Positions 10,377 to 23,700 of a stretch of DNA of 64,000 nucleotides are shown one piece after another. The notes under the pieces are model-generated. The model saw only the letters and a list, made by a program, of their open reading frames with translations, made no database searches and had not been told where the DNA came from. Source of the stretch: Amborella trichopoda (Eukaryota; Streptophyta; Magnoliopsida; Amborellales; Amborellaceae); contig NW_006500327.1 of assembly GCF_000471905.2 (NCBI RefSeq), forward strand, positions 3,463,458 to 3,527,457, written 5' to 3'. Position 1 is the first letter of the stretch; every line of letters starts with the position of its first letter. The translations under genes and the position numbers were made by a program.

Positions 10377-12742
10377 GGGGTCGTTTGGATCCTAGGCTAT
10401 CCAAAACTATGTTTTGTATAACCAGGTCATCTTGCATGTTTGGCACCATTTTGGATACATATCCGTATTTTCTTTAACCAAGAAAGTGGGCAGTATACAA
10501 AACCAAAAAAATTGAGTTGTCAAAAACATTCTTTTGTGTAAGCAGAGAGAATATAACTTGTGACAATACTATTTACACATACCAGAGCTGCCCACTTTAT
10601 TAAATACAATTAATTATACCAAAACATCCACACTTTATTAAATACAATTAATTATGTCAAAACGTCCACACAAATTATAGACAGAAACCACATCAAATTT
10701 TAAGTATTAGAGAAAGAAAATATCTTAAAATTTTAAATAGAGAAACTATATCAGATATGTGAGAGAGAAACTACTAAAATATTTTACAGAGAGAAACTAT
10801 CCCAAATTTTTAGATAGAGAACCTATATTAAATTTCAAGCTTTAGAGAGTATCTTAAAATTTTAGAGATAGAAACTATCTCACATTTTAGATAGAGAAAT
10901 TTCTTCAAAAAATTTAGAAAGAGAACCCTACTCAAAAATTTTAGAGAGAAATTATATCAAATTATAACTTTTAGAAGAATAAAGTATGTTAGAGAAATAA
11001 AATATATTAAATTTTAGAGAGAGAAACTACCTGAATTTTTTAGAGAGAAAGTATTTCAAGAATTTTAGAAAGCAGAACTATATCAAATTTGAATTTAGAG
11101 AGAGAAAGTATTTTAAAATTTAGAGAGAGAAATTACTTGAAAAATTTTAAAGAGAGAAACTATCTTAAAATTTTTAGAGAGAGAAAACATATCATATTTT
11201 AAGTTCTAGGTAGAGAAAGTATCTCATAATTTAAGAGAGAAACTATATCAAATTTTAGAGAGAGAAATTACCCAAATTTTTAGAGAGAGAAATAATCTTA
11301 AAATTTTAGAGAGAGAAACTATCTCAAATTTCAAGTTTTTAGAAAAACAAATATTAAAATTTTAGAACCATAAAAATTTTAGAACGAGAAATTACCTGAA
11401 AAAATTTAGAGAGAGAAACTATATCAAATTTCAAGTTTTAGATTGAAAGTAATGTAAAATTTTAGAGAGTGAAACTAATATCAAATTTTCGAGAGAGAAA
11501 CTACCCAAAAAGAGTTGGAGTGAGAAATATTTGAAAATTTTTAGTGAGAGAAACTATCTCAAAATTTCAAAATTTAGAAAGCGATAGTAATTGAAAATTG
11601 TATAGATAAACTACATCAAATTTTAGAGAGAGACTATCTAAAAAATTTTAGGAAGGGAAGCTATCTCAAAATTTTTAGAGAAAAAAACTATCTTAAATTT
11701 CAAGTTCTAGGGAGAGAAAGTATCTTAAAATTTTAAAGATCTCAAAATTTTTAAAGGCAAATTATCTCAATTTTTAAGCTTTAGAGAGAGTATCTTACAA
11801 TTTTAGTGAGAGAAAATATATCAAATTTTAAAGAAAGAAACTATCTTAAAAAATTTAGCGAGAGAAACTATCTCAAATTTTAAGTTTTAGAGAGAGAAAC
11901 TACGCCAAATCCTGAGAGAGCAACAACCTGAAATATTTTAGAGAGAGAACTATCTAAAAAATTTTAAAGAGAAAATCATATCAAATTTCAAGTTTTAGAG
12001 AAACGCATCTTAAAACTTTATAAAGTGAAAGTATATCAAGTTTTAGAGAAGGAAATTACCTAAAAAAAATTTAGAGCGAGAAACTTTCTCAAAAATTTTA
12101 GAGAAACTTTATTAAAATTTAAGTTTTAGAAAGGGAAAGTATCTTAAAGTTTAATGAGAAAAACTATATCAAATTTTATAAAGAGAACTACCTGAAGATT
12201 TTTTGAGATAGAAACTCTCTCAAAATTTTAAAGAGAAATTTTCAACTATTTGAAATTTCGAATTTTCAAAGAGAGAAACTATCTCAAAATATTTAGAGAG
12301 AAATTGTATCAAATTCAAAATTTTAGACAATTTTCTCTCTAAAAATGTTGAGATAGTTTCTTTTTAAAAAAATTTAGGTAGTTTCTCTCTCTAAAATTTG
12401 GTTTAATTTCTCTTTAAAATTTTGGTAAAATTTTTTATAATGGGAAATTTTTTTATAACTATTGTTGCATACCAAATATGTGTAACGTAAATTTCATATG
12501 AAAATATTTCATACCTACCAAATGTTTCCTAAATAGTATAAACCCAAGTTACAAATAGATGACCCAAACAACAGATTTGCATTACCTAAGTATTATCATC
12601 TATCAATAACAAGGTTTTGGCATAACCAGAATTTACATAACGATGTTTTGATCAATAACAAGGTTTTGGCAGAACCAGAATTTGCATAACCATGTTACGA
12701 TCCAAAACATGGTTTTGTTTTCCGTAGGATTCAAACGAGCCA
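10377..12742. mobile_element. PIF/Harbinger-type non-autonomous element carrying a tandem array
   Basis: Ends are inverted: GGGGTCGTTTGGATCCTA at the left and the complement of TGGCTCGTTTGAATCCTA at the right. A TAA trinucleotide flanks both sides (10374-10376 and 12743-12745), the PIF/Harbinger target duplication. Length 2366 bp with no transposase frame. Most of the inside is the array at 10690-12425. Near the right end there is a short tandem duplication of AATAACAAGGTTTTGGCA (about 12605-12700). Confidence 0.75.
10690..12425. repeat. Degenerate array, AAATTTTAGAGAGAGAAACTA unit
   Basis: About 50 imperfect copies of a roughly 25-40 bp unit built on AAATTTTAGAGAGAGAAACT with a variable ATCTCA or ATATCA spacer. 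Units run in one direction until about 12325, then the last 100 bp carry the reverse complement (AGATAGTTTC..., TCTCTCTAAAATTTGG). The transcript of either strand could therefore fold back at that end. Confidence 0.88.
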
Positions 12743-12745
12743 TAA

Positions 12746-12960
12746 ATGTAATTAAATGGTGCCGAACGGAGCAAAGGGTGCCATGGACTTTGAGATCTAT
12801 TTGGTTGAACATTTTGGCGGCAATGAGATGGCTGATGGGCTAGCTACAAATTGTGTGACTGCCCGCCATTGAAGTTTCAGATACTTTAATTTTGTAGTTG
12901 TTCTAATGTACCCCTTTTGATTAATAAAAGTTACTAATTTGTAATAAATAAATAAATAAA
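12746..12960 (+). mobile_element. L1 3' end fragment with AATA tail
   Basis: Just after the PIF-type element. It encodes FGGNEMADGLATNCVTARH, the last conserved part of an L1 RNase H, then about 90 nt of 3' UTR and an (AATA)n tail at 12939-12960. The tail is abutted by a MITE copy. Confidence 0.65.
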
Positions 12961-13365
12961 AGGTGAGATTTGTATAGAGCGAAGGCTCTAAACAATCAAA
13001 ATTCAAACCAACTTTCAAATAGTATCGAAAAATATGATTTCAATACTATAAATCTGTGTGATATCCTTAAATTCTATTTTCACCTCTACTTACAAAATTT
13101 AAACCTTCAAAAATAGTGTAGATCCATCATACCTATAAAAAATTTGAAAATCTCGATAGCTGAAGGTCCAAAAATACATTATAAGATACACTATTTTCAA
13201 AACTTAAAATCTATTTTTTACTCATATCCATGCATCTTGATGTCAAGTTTATCAATTTGATGATATTTGGGCATCAAAACCACCTCTTCTTGAAAGTTTT
13301 GACATAGACTCTAATTTGATTGTTTAGAGCCTAGGCTCTATATAAGCTTTTCTCAAAAAATATAC
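12961..13365 (+). mobile_element. MITE family A copy
   Basis: Left end AGGCTCTAAACAATCAAAAT and right end TTTGATTGTTTAGAGCC...CTCTATATAAGC are inverted relative to each other. Internal CATGCATCTTGATGTCAAG and AAGATACACTATTTTC match the family. It abuts the tail of an L1 fragment. Confidence 0.75.
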
Positions 13366-13369
13366 ATAT

Positions 13370-14750
13370 ATTAAATCTTTAGTGCAAAAAAAATCATAAT
13401 CATCCCTAACAATCAAATAAAATTGTTAATCTTTAATACAAAAAAGTCATAATCATCCCTAGTTGTCAATGTGAAGCATATCCTATAGTTCGAAAATTCT
13501 AATTAGTAAACATTGAGCTCAGTCAAAGGCACACCCTAGCCACCGATCTCATATCTCAAACAGAGAAGGCTCGGATAGAGAAAACCATTGTGGCCTCCCA
13601 GTGCGCTCCATACAATAGAAACAAACAAGAGGGTGGCGAAGCGAGGGATTTTTTCGAAATGGACTGTAAATGGAGGAGCTAACAACCGGCACTTTGAATG
13701 CCTTCTAAAGGAGATTGTGTTAGACACATTAAATAGGCCTCGCCCATACACGAGCTGAACCAATTCATTAATACACTCTTCACTAGGTGAATTCTTTCGA
13801 ATAAATACATAAAAAGTGAAGGCCACAAAAATCTTCATACAAAGGGTACTTTTGGAAACCGAGAGCCTTAATTTTCCACCTATTTATCAGTAACAATATG
13901 GAACCCCAAAGGGAATGGAGAGCTTGAGCTAAACGGTTCTAATTTGACAGACCCAAACACTGATGCTCACAGTCATCATTGACATGCTTTCCAGTTCAAT
14001 CAAAGTGGATCTCTGTGAAAATACACAGAAATTAATACTTAATAGTTAGCGAGGCCTTCCATTCTAATAATCAGTTCAAAAACAAAAATACATCAATAAA
14101 GAACAAAAGGTATGTTGAAAACCGGAACCAAAAAAAAAAAAAGAGAAGAAAAGAAAAGAAAGGTAAAAAAAAAGAATACATAAGCTTTGGAAATACTTCG
14201 CTAAGAGAATTTCTCTCTCCATTTACCCATGGAGCTATCACCTGAATTTCTTGGCATGCGTTCACGGTCTACACACTTCTTCTAACTGCTTTCAGCATCA
14301 TGTTCTCAGCCTTCTCTGGAAAATTCGTTAGTCCTACATGGAACAAGGTTTATCAAGGATGAGTGATTGACAATATATCTGGTAATTTGATGAAATTGAG
14401 TATTACACTAATGAGAACTAAAGAAGTGCCACTATTTCAACATGTAATTTCGAGCATGAGGGGAACCTCCCTAGGTTTTTCAAACTTCAAATGAAATCAG
14501 ATCCATGGTTAATTGTTTTATATCCACAAGTCATGTTTCAGAAATAAGCATTTTGATCCTTTTTTCAAGATAATGTATCTGTGATGATTTGTGAAAACTA
14601 GACCAACTACTTCCTAAAACAAGAGGAAATTTTTTTCATCCACCTTAAAAGAAAAAGAAACCGGCATTTTGTGGCACTATCCATAATGGAGGAATGCAGA
14701 GAGCTGCACAGACTTGGGACCTACTCTCACCTTATATGAAATCATTAGTC
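13370..14750. other. DNA downstream of TAF5, includes its 3' UTR
   Basis: The TAF5 3' UTR must begin at 14752 and run leftward, but I saw no clear polyadenylation signal. The rest holds a small duplication of TAATCTTTAATACAAAAAAG type (13373-13450) and A-rich DNA at 14130-14175. No gene recognised. Confidence 0.4.
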
Positions 14751-14752
14751 AG

Positions 14753-17700
14753 CTACTTGTTGTAAGAACTCAAGCCTTTTGAGAGTGCTCCAGCTGCAAA
14801 CAGAAGATTCCTTCTAGAGAACTGCACTAATCATACTCACATTTAGTACTTATCATTGCAAAAAAAACTTACGCATTAGTCTTACCAACAATAGAGAATA
14901 ATACCTGTAAAGCATAGACAGGAGTTGACTTAGTAGGCAGAGTCTTCAAAAATCGCAGTCTATTTGTGTTAGTTACCCTGCTAATAAAAACAAGTGAGAA
15001 AACAGCATTCCTCAATGAAAAACATTTCAAAATTGGAAACATTAGGTTCAAAGCCCTTACTTTTCTTCTGCTCGTGGACCCTTTGTATTAGCATTGACAT
15101 CCCATAGTTTTACAGTGCAATCAGCAGAACCAGATGCCAATAATGAACCTTCACAACTGTGAAAATGATCCTAAATTAGCATATAAAAATGGGTCTCCAA
15201 CACTTGGCTGCAGCCCCTGGCCGGAAAAATACGTGTCTGACTCAAATTGATAGAAATTTGGAATTTACAACATTATGGCTTTCAGTATAAGATGGGTGCC
15301 ACCTTTTCCAAAGTTCGTGTCCAAGTTTGCCCGGATTCAATAAATTTAAACAAATGGTCAATTCCTCAGAAAAAATTGCAGGCGTTAGGACAAATTTCTG
15401 AATAAATGTTGCAAGAAACAATGCTATAAGGACTAAATCAGAAACGCGTGTTTGTTTTGTGGAAGCATAGGTTCCACAACTGTAGCACTTCCTATGTTTG
15501 TTACATGGGAAGTGCAACGCTGTTTTGGAAGCCGATGGTAAACAGAATTTACGCTGATCTGGAGAAGCCACAGTTGTGGCTTCCAGAGTCCGTGGAAGTC
15601 ATTGCTTTCGTGGCAGCTGTCGCTTCCACCAATCAAACATGCTATTACTGAACTTTTCCAATCCAATTCTATCCAGTCATACAGGAAAGCATGATAGACC
15701 AGGAAAAGAAAAAAACACTTGGGATAGGAAGGAGAAAAAACAAAAGGGAAAATTTGAAAAAGCAAGTCATGGTTGCAATCATCAAAGACGTCAATGTTCA
15801 TGAATTCAATTCCAATCGATAAAAGAAAGGGAAATTTATCAAAATACATCTAATTATTCAACAATTTAACAGTTCACTATTTTCAAATATTCCTATACTC
15901 ATGGTCAAATGTGTATTTTGAAATTAAAATTAAAAGATATGGGTAAAATGTTAAATAGTTGATCTCTTATGTGTATTTTGATAAATTTCCCTAAAAGGAG
16001 ATGACAAATTCAACTACAGTGGGCATAGTTGACGATCCATGTTTCCATGCATTCCATTTTTCAAGATTCCTATAATCAATATTGGTAATGAGTGATCCAT
16101 ATTCCAGTAGAATATGATAAGAGGAAAGTAATATTGGTGTTAAGTGATCCATATTTCAGTAGAATATGATTAGATGAAAGTAAACACAAGTGTAATTACC
16201 CTTACCTGAATGCAACAGTCCATACACAAGACGTATGCCCTGTTAAAGGAGTGACACATTTTCCACTTGAAAGATCCCACATCATTATCATGCCATCCTC
16301 ATCACCAGAAGCCATATAACGCCCATCAGGTGACATTGCTATGGACAATATCATACCTCTATGACCAAGAAAAATGCGAACACATTCTCCAGTCTGCACA
16401 TCCCACAGTCTGACTGTCTTGTCGCTAGAACCAGTTGCAATGTAATTGCAGTTTACATGCCATTGCACACACTGTGATAACATGTATTTTGTACAACCAG
16501 TTAAAAGGGAGCCATCAATTAAATACTGTAAATACGTATATCTGGCCAGGAAAATAAAAAAACAACTTCATAAATTTCATTAGTTTAGATGAGTTGCCAC
16601 AGCATATGCATGACAAAAGATGGCTTAAACTATGTAAAATAGGGCTGTCCTAATAGAATCCATTGTCCATCAACGTATTTTGGAACTTGACAAGGGAGAT
16701 AAAACCATCACAGGCTTATTGGTCACACTGAAAGGAGGATCAGATATCTAGATTATTTCAAGTTCAAATTGATGCCAATTAAAACTATTATAGTAATTTT
16801 CTCATGAAAGACAGCATTAGTCGGTGTATCATATACTATCTTGTAAATATTTATCAAATCTTTAGCCTTCCCCAGATAAATAGAAGTCATTATTTATGCA
16901 TAACACTACATCCATGTAAACATCCAAGCTACAGATACGAAAACCGTATGACCAAGCATGCATAACCAGGAACAGCCAACAGATTACCTAGATATTTGCA
17001 AGAGAAGAATGGGTGGAAATAGCAGGAGTCTTAAAGAGTAGTTAAATATTTCAGATAAGTAAGAGGTATTTTAGATGTTTATATGGGGCATATGGATATT
17101 GCACAATAAGTAATTACTGGTAAAGGTAATACTGATTATTACTTCAACTAGACAATGGTCTTCTCTAAAGAAGTTTCTCATCATAGACAAGAATATAGGG
17201 GAATATAAATTACTCTATTCATCAATCCATTGATATCTCAAATGCAAAGCTTGAAAAATACTTACATCCACATCCGACAGGTGTCCTGCCATTATGCGTA
17301 GAGGCTGTATTCTATCCATAGACCATATTCTCGCAGTCCGATCATGTGAAGAACTTGCAAAATAGTGTCCAACAGGACTAAACTGCCCCACGTAAATATG
17401 AAAAGGCTTTCAGTTTTCCCTTGTAAATGTCATGAAACACATTACTAGATTCAACCCAAATACTTATTCTAATTTCCAAACTTAAGGACCTGCATAAAGC
17501 ATCATGGGGTTTTGCGGAGGGGAGTTTTGGCAGGCCTCAAAGGGATGAGTTATATTTATTCCATAGCACATTCAGTAGCCAAAAAGTTATTAATGGAGTA
17601 TATGCATCTAGGTCTCCACATTTGGGAGTAGTAAATGTTGGACCAGAGTCATTGGCTACAAGGGGGCCAACTTGTATCGAGTAGGTAGACTATTTCAAGA

Positions 17701-20700
17701 TGTAACTCATCATGCAAGTACATCTTGTGTAATGCTTATTTTCTCAGAAAGTCTCTAGGGGATCATGGTGAAGATCTAGTAAATGACAGAGTCATGGTAA
17801 AAAGCTCAATAAGCAACCTGTATAAGTAATGTTTATTTGCTCATAAAGTGAGTTAGGGACCATGGTGAAATCAAGTGAATGCCTCGCAAAAAAGAACAGA
17901 ACCCCAAATTAAGTGTGTTGATAATTTTGTGGAGGACTCAATTAGAACAAAAGGAAGTGGGGAACAGGAGGCCCTTGGGATCCAATAGGAGCAATGGAGG
18001 GTAATCCTAGTTTTGGTCCTAGTAGGAATAAGATAAGTGGTATAGCCACAAGTTCATAGCTTTGAAAAGTATGTTTGTGCCTTCCAATCTACCTAAATGT
18101 GATTCAGGGACCAAAAATAAGACTTGAATAAGGTCGGCATGCCATCTAATGTTTCGCTTATCTAAATGAGCCAACAAATCTATTTGAAAATAGATGATTA
18201 CCTGAACATCCCAGATTGGATAATTGTGACCCTTATAGCAGACAAGATTAGCATTCAGTTTAGTGCTCCATAATCGAACTGCAATAATATACCATCAATA
18301 GGGAGCATATTCACCCAAAAAAACATTAATGGAGAACATTATTGCGTAAATTGAAAGTAAAACAGAACTTAAGCAACAAGCAACAACGAAACCCAAAAAA
18401 GAAAAGGAAACGAAGCATACTAGTTGAATCAGCAGAAGAAGACAGGATAAAATCCCCCAGTGGACAAAAGGTTGTTGAATAAACAGGTCCAGAGTGACCC
18501 TGAAGTAATGTGTAAGACCTTTTCCCATTCTCCTGTCCTAAGACTTGCCCCTTCTGAGCAGCTTCAATTTCTCCCTGCACATTGCCTGCAAAAAAATATG
18601 GTTCTTATTAGTCCAAATTTCAGGAATGAAAGCTTTCATAAACTATTAAAGCTCAAAAATAAGCAAAGATATAATGGAAAGTACTTGTTGACACAAGAGT
18701 TGTGCTTGTTACATAATTCCTATTTAATGTACTCTATTTACATGTAACTATCTTGGGTTATGAGAGCTGTTGTGAAGAGTACCCAATAGTTTTTTAGCCT
18801 AAAATGTTAAGGCCAGAAGGCTCAAAACCTCACCTAATCCAAATGATGCAGGACAGGATGCTTCTTAATATTTAATTTTTTATTAAATTTTAGTGAAAGT
18901 TACAAAAAACCCCCAAAACTGCACTTTCTATGCAACTTACCCCCAACCTATCTTTTCTCTCACTTTTTTCCCCAAAATATACTTTCTATGCAAATACACC
19001 CCCAACCAAATAAAAAATAAAAAAATGCATAAACTACCCTCCTTTACTTTTACCTTACCCATACCTCTCAATCCTCTATCCCACCAAAATAGGGGCTCAG
19101 GTACTGTGTAAGTGCGGTCCGACAGTAGGGCTCCGGCACTGTGTAAAGTGCGTTCCGGCAATAGGGCTCCGACACTGTGAAGTGCGGTCTGGCAGTAGGG
19201 CTCCTGCACTGTGTAAAGTGCGGTCCGACAGTTGCAAAGGGCGGTCCAACAATATATGTTACTGGATTCCAGGGCTCCGGCACTATGTAAAGGGCAGTCC
19301 GGCAGTACTCAGTTTCGGTCTAGTAGTTGTCTTAGGGCGGTTCGGCACTTGTGCACTTGAGCAATGTGATCGTGCTCTCCGGCAATGTGCTACTGAGGTC
19401 CAAAAGTCAACATCAAATCTGGCTAAAATGATTTTTGTGTACGGGAAGGGCATTTCCATCTTAAAAAAAAATGAACATTTTCCCTTGGGGGGTATTTGCA
19501 TAGAAAGTTTGCTTTGGGGAAAAACGTTAGAGAAAAAGAAAGTTTGCTTTGGGGAAAAAAGTTAGAGAAAAAGTTAGGTTGGGAGTAAGTTGCATAGAAA
19601 GTGTAGTCTTGGGGCTTTTTTGTAATTTTCCCTAAATTTTATGGATGAATTTTGGGATTTTAAGGTTTCATTTTAGGGTTTTTAAGTTTTTTTAGGGATT
19701 TTACAGTGTTTTATTTTTTTATTTTTTTTGTAGTTTAGTAGCTGTTTGAAGAAGTAGTTAAGAGTCCTTATGGAATTATTTATTTTACAATGGGTTAATT
19801 GTCATTGAGAATTTTCATTTAATTAGGACTTTTAATTCAATAGAATTGGGATTTCTTGGGTTCTAAGTAAGATCTTTTATTACAAACTAAACGAGAAACT
19901 CTAGAGGACGGCTGTGAGATCAACCATGCTTAATGGGACAGAATGTTAGGCAGTCATGAAACAACACATCCATAGAATGAGTGTAGCTAAGACGAGAATA
20001 TAGAGATGGATGAGTGGCAAGATAATGAAGGTAGAATTCGGATTCAAGGGAACTTAGGGGTAGCTCCAATAGGCGATAAAATGCGAAAAAACAGACTTGC
20101 GTGGTCTGGTCATGTGCAACGTCGACCTAGAAAAAACAGGTTAGAAAGGGTGTTTTGGTGCAAGTGGAGGCCCTAAAAAGGTAAGAGGAAGCCCCAAAGG
20201 ATATTGATGGAAGTAAAGAGAAAAAATATAGTGACTTATGGTGTAACTGAGGGTATGGCCCTTGATAGAGCAAAATGGCCGAAAAGGATTTGTGCACCTA
20301 ACCACGAATAGTTGGGATAAGGCTCAAATAATGATGAGGTATTGTATAAGGTTTTTTCTTTCACAGTTGAAGACTATTATCTTTGGAGTCCTGATTTCAC
20401 TAGAGAGCTGAGAAGCATGGGTTTTAAGCTTCCACTATGATTTTCAATCAAACTTTGTCACGTTTGACAACTTCGAGATGCAGTTTCTCTACCAGTTGGG
20501 AGCCCTAGAAAATGGCTGAAATGGAAAACTAGTGTCTAGAAGTTGTGAACCCTCGTTTACTAACCTATCTGAAAAAACCGGTGCTACCAATTTACCCTGT
20601 TTGGGAAGGAAGAAAGCTGGAGATGTTGTTTTTAACCATTTGTTATTCAACACACTGTGAGGAATATACTCTAATGGGAAGAGAGAAGAGAGAGAAATAG

Positions 20701-23700
20701 GCTCTAAAAATAGAGAGGGATAAGCTCTAGGGTAAGGAAAGAGATATATATAGAGAGAGAGAGAGGCTAGTGGGGAAGATAAAATGTGATAGGTCTAGGG
20801 CAGAGAGAGACAGATTGAGAAAAAGTGCTCTAGAGAGAGAGAGAGAGAGAGAGAGAGGGGAGTGCTAGTAGGAAGAGAGAGAGAGNNNNNNNNNNNNNNN
20901 NNNNNNNNNNNNNNNNNNNNNNNNNNNNNNNNNNNNNNNNNNNNNNNNNNNNNNNNNNNNNNNNNNNNNNNNNNNNNNNNNNNNNNNNNNNNNNNNNNNN
21001 NNNNNNNNNNNNNNNNNNNNNNNNNNNNNNNNNNNNNNNNNNNNNNNNNNNNNNNNNNNNNNNNNNNNNNNNNNNNNNNNNNNNNNNNNNNNNNNNNNNN
21101 NNNNNNNNNNNNNNNNNNNNNNNNNNNNNNNNNNNNNNNNNNNNNNNNNNNNNNNNNNNNNNNNNNNNNNNNNNNNNNNNNNNNNNNNNNNNNNNNNNNN
21201 NNNNNNNNNNNNNNNNNNNNNNNNNNNNNNNNNNNNNNNNNNNNNNNNNNNNNNNNNNNNNNNNNNNNNNNNNNNNNNNNNNNNNNNNNNNNNNNNNNNN
21301 NNNNNNNNNNNNNNNNNNNNNNNNNNNNNNNNNNNNNNNNNNNNNNNNNNNNNNNNNNNNNNNNNNNNNNNNNNNNNNNNNNNNNNNNNNNNNNNNNNNN
21401 NNNNNNNNNNNNNNNNNNNNNNNNNNNNNNNNNNNNNNNNNNNNNNNNNNNNNNNNNNNNNNNNNNNNNNNNNNNNNNNNNNNNNNNNNNNNNNNNNNNN
21501 NNNNNNNNNNNNNNNNNNNNNNNNNNNNNNNNNNNNNNNNNNNNNNNNNNNNNNNNNNNNNNNNNNNNNNNNNNNNNNNNNNNNNNNNNNNNNNNNNNNN
21601 NNNNNNNNNNNNNNNNNNNNNNNNNNNNNNNNNNNNNNNNNNNNNNNNNNNNNNNNNNNNNNNNNNNNNNNNNNNNNNNNNNNNNNNNNNNNNNNNNNNN
21701 NNNNNNNNNNNNNNNNNNNNNNNNNNNNNNNNNNNNNNNNNNNNNNNNNNNNNNNNNNNNNNNNNNNNNNNNNNNNNNNNNNNNNNNNNNNNNGAGCGGG
21801 AGGGGGGAGAGGGGAGAGAAATAGATAGGCTTTTGGGAGAAAGAGAGGATCCAGAGTAAAGAAAGATAGCAATAGGCCCCAGGGTAGAGAGAACTAGAGA
21901 AATAGGCCCTAGGGGAAGAGAAATAGATAGGCCTTTGGAGGAAAGAGAGGAGTAGAAATGGCATAGGCTCTACTCTGTGTGTGTGTGTGTGTGTGTGGAG
22001 AAAAGCGGACAGAAAAGTGGGGAAAAGAGGACTCCCATTTTTCCACGCTTTTCCACAGTTTTCCATCATTGGCAAACAAGGAAAGTTGCAAGCACATCGA
22101 AACAAGGGACTCCCATAGTTTTCCAGGTTGTCAAATGTGACCTTTCAGTTCTTTGATTTCATTATGGAAATTCTCAATTGCATTAGTTCATACACGAGAA
22201 CCATGACAAGTACAAGAAAATGTTTTCCAACAACGATGTCCATGAAGGAGATTTCGTGATGGTCTCTCTCAGACGAAAGCCTTTTCCTAGTGGAACATAT
22301 CATAAGTGCAAATACAAGAAGATTGGCCCATGTAATGTGCTTTAGAAGATACGGCATATGATCTCTCTTCATCTTTTGAATTTCTGATCTATAGTATCAT
22401 GGAGAGCCCATTGATGCAAAGTATTAGGGTTGGGAATCATGTTGAGTCGACCAGAATTGACTCGGGTCTGGGTTGAGTCCAGGTCCAAAAGTTTGTACCC
22501 AAAGTTGGGTCAAGTCGACTCCGAGTCCGTCAAAGACCTAATCAAATTATTCTATATATTTCAAATTTTCAATACTACATAAGAATATTTAGTGATGTAA
22601 AACAGTCCAAACTGGTGAATCAGGCCTCAAACCGATTCTCCCTGGTGAGAATCGATCAATAGAAAAATTTTAAAAAATAGAAAAAGAGAAAAATAATAAA
22701 AAAATATGCATCGTGGTAACCAGACAACCCAGACTGCCTGATTCCCTAACAAAATCGAATAGTTCCCTAAAAAAACTAGACGATTCTATTGGAACCGGCC
22801 CGATTCCTGGTTCCGACAGGGAACCGGGTCGGTTCCCATTGATTCACAACCCATATTGGTGGGTTTGGAATCACTGCTATGAAATATATTATATATATCT
22901 CATGTATATATTTTTGTTTGTTTATATTCTAACCTGGAGTCAGGTCCCAATTTGATTGACCTCAACTTGCCCGGGTCTACGTCCGGGTCCAAGTCTACAA
23001 CCCGATTCAGACCCGACCTGACCAATTTATACCCCTACAAAGGATGTTAAGTGGAAAGCATAGATACATTAGGCGGTTGGTGATCAGATATAGAAAGTTC
23101 TTGATAGTCAGACCATTACTATTTGTCGTGGTTCCCAAGTCAGTATTTGGCCCAGTGGAAGGGTAAGCTTGAGTAATTGAATTCGAAGATTTCAGAGGAG
23201 CTGAAGAAATGCAAAAGCACCAAAGAAGTTCACATATGATCAAAAATTGAGGGTGAGTTCTCTCTAACTAAGGGAGACTGATGCAGACCGACCGACTTCA
23301 GATGACAAATTTCAAGTCCAAAATTCAGGGCTTTAGAGGCATTTTAGGCCACGATTGAGCAAGGAAACCAACGAATTTCATCTTACAAGGTTTCCGTTGT
23401 CGTTTTCGTAAGGGGTCATAATAGAAATTTCAGCATCAGAGCAAAACATTATGCCTACATGAAGTGGGGGTATCATTTCAAGGTTATTATTAGGACAAGT
23501 TCAACTTATTTTATGTCGCCAAGGGCAAAGGTGTCAAATTTGGGTCAATTTTAATTAGGAGTCATAAGCACATTAGAATTAGGATTATAGGGTCCAAGTA
23601 AAGTCTATAAATAGGAGTTGAGCTAGGTTTCTCATTCAGAGTTGATTATTATTATTCCTGGACATTGTTCTTAGGTGTTCTATTAAATTCGCCGAGCCAT

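Noticed and set aside
14233..14315. Alternative last exon of TAF5 starting after TTTTCCAG near 14315
   Set aside because: It gives no TAF5-like end, while 14821-14753 encodes the conserved FSRRNLLFAAG with correct phase.
15433..15849. 138-residue minus-strand frame
   Set aside because: It runs across a MITE and TAF5 intron sequence and has no family similarity.
20795..22105. Long open frames across the N run
   Set aside because: They exist only because N codons are read as X; the real sequence is GA/CT repeat.
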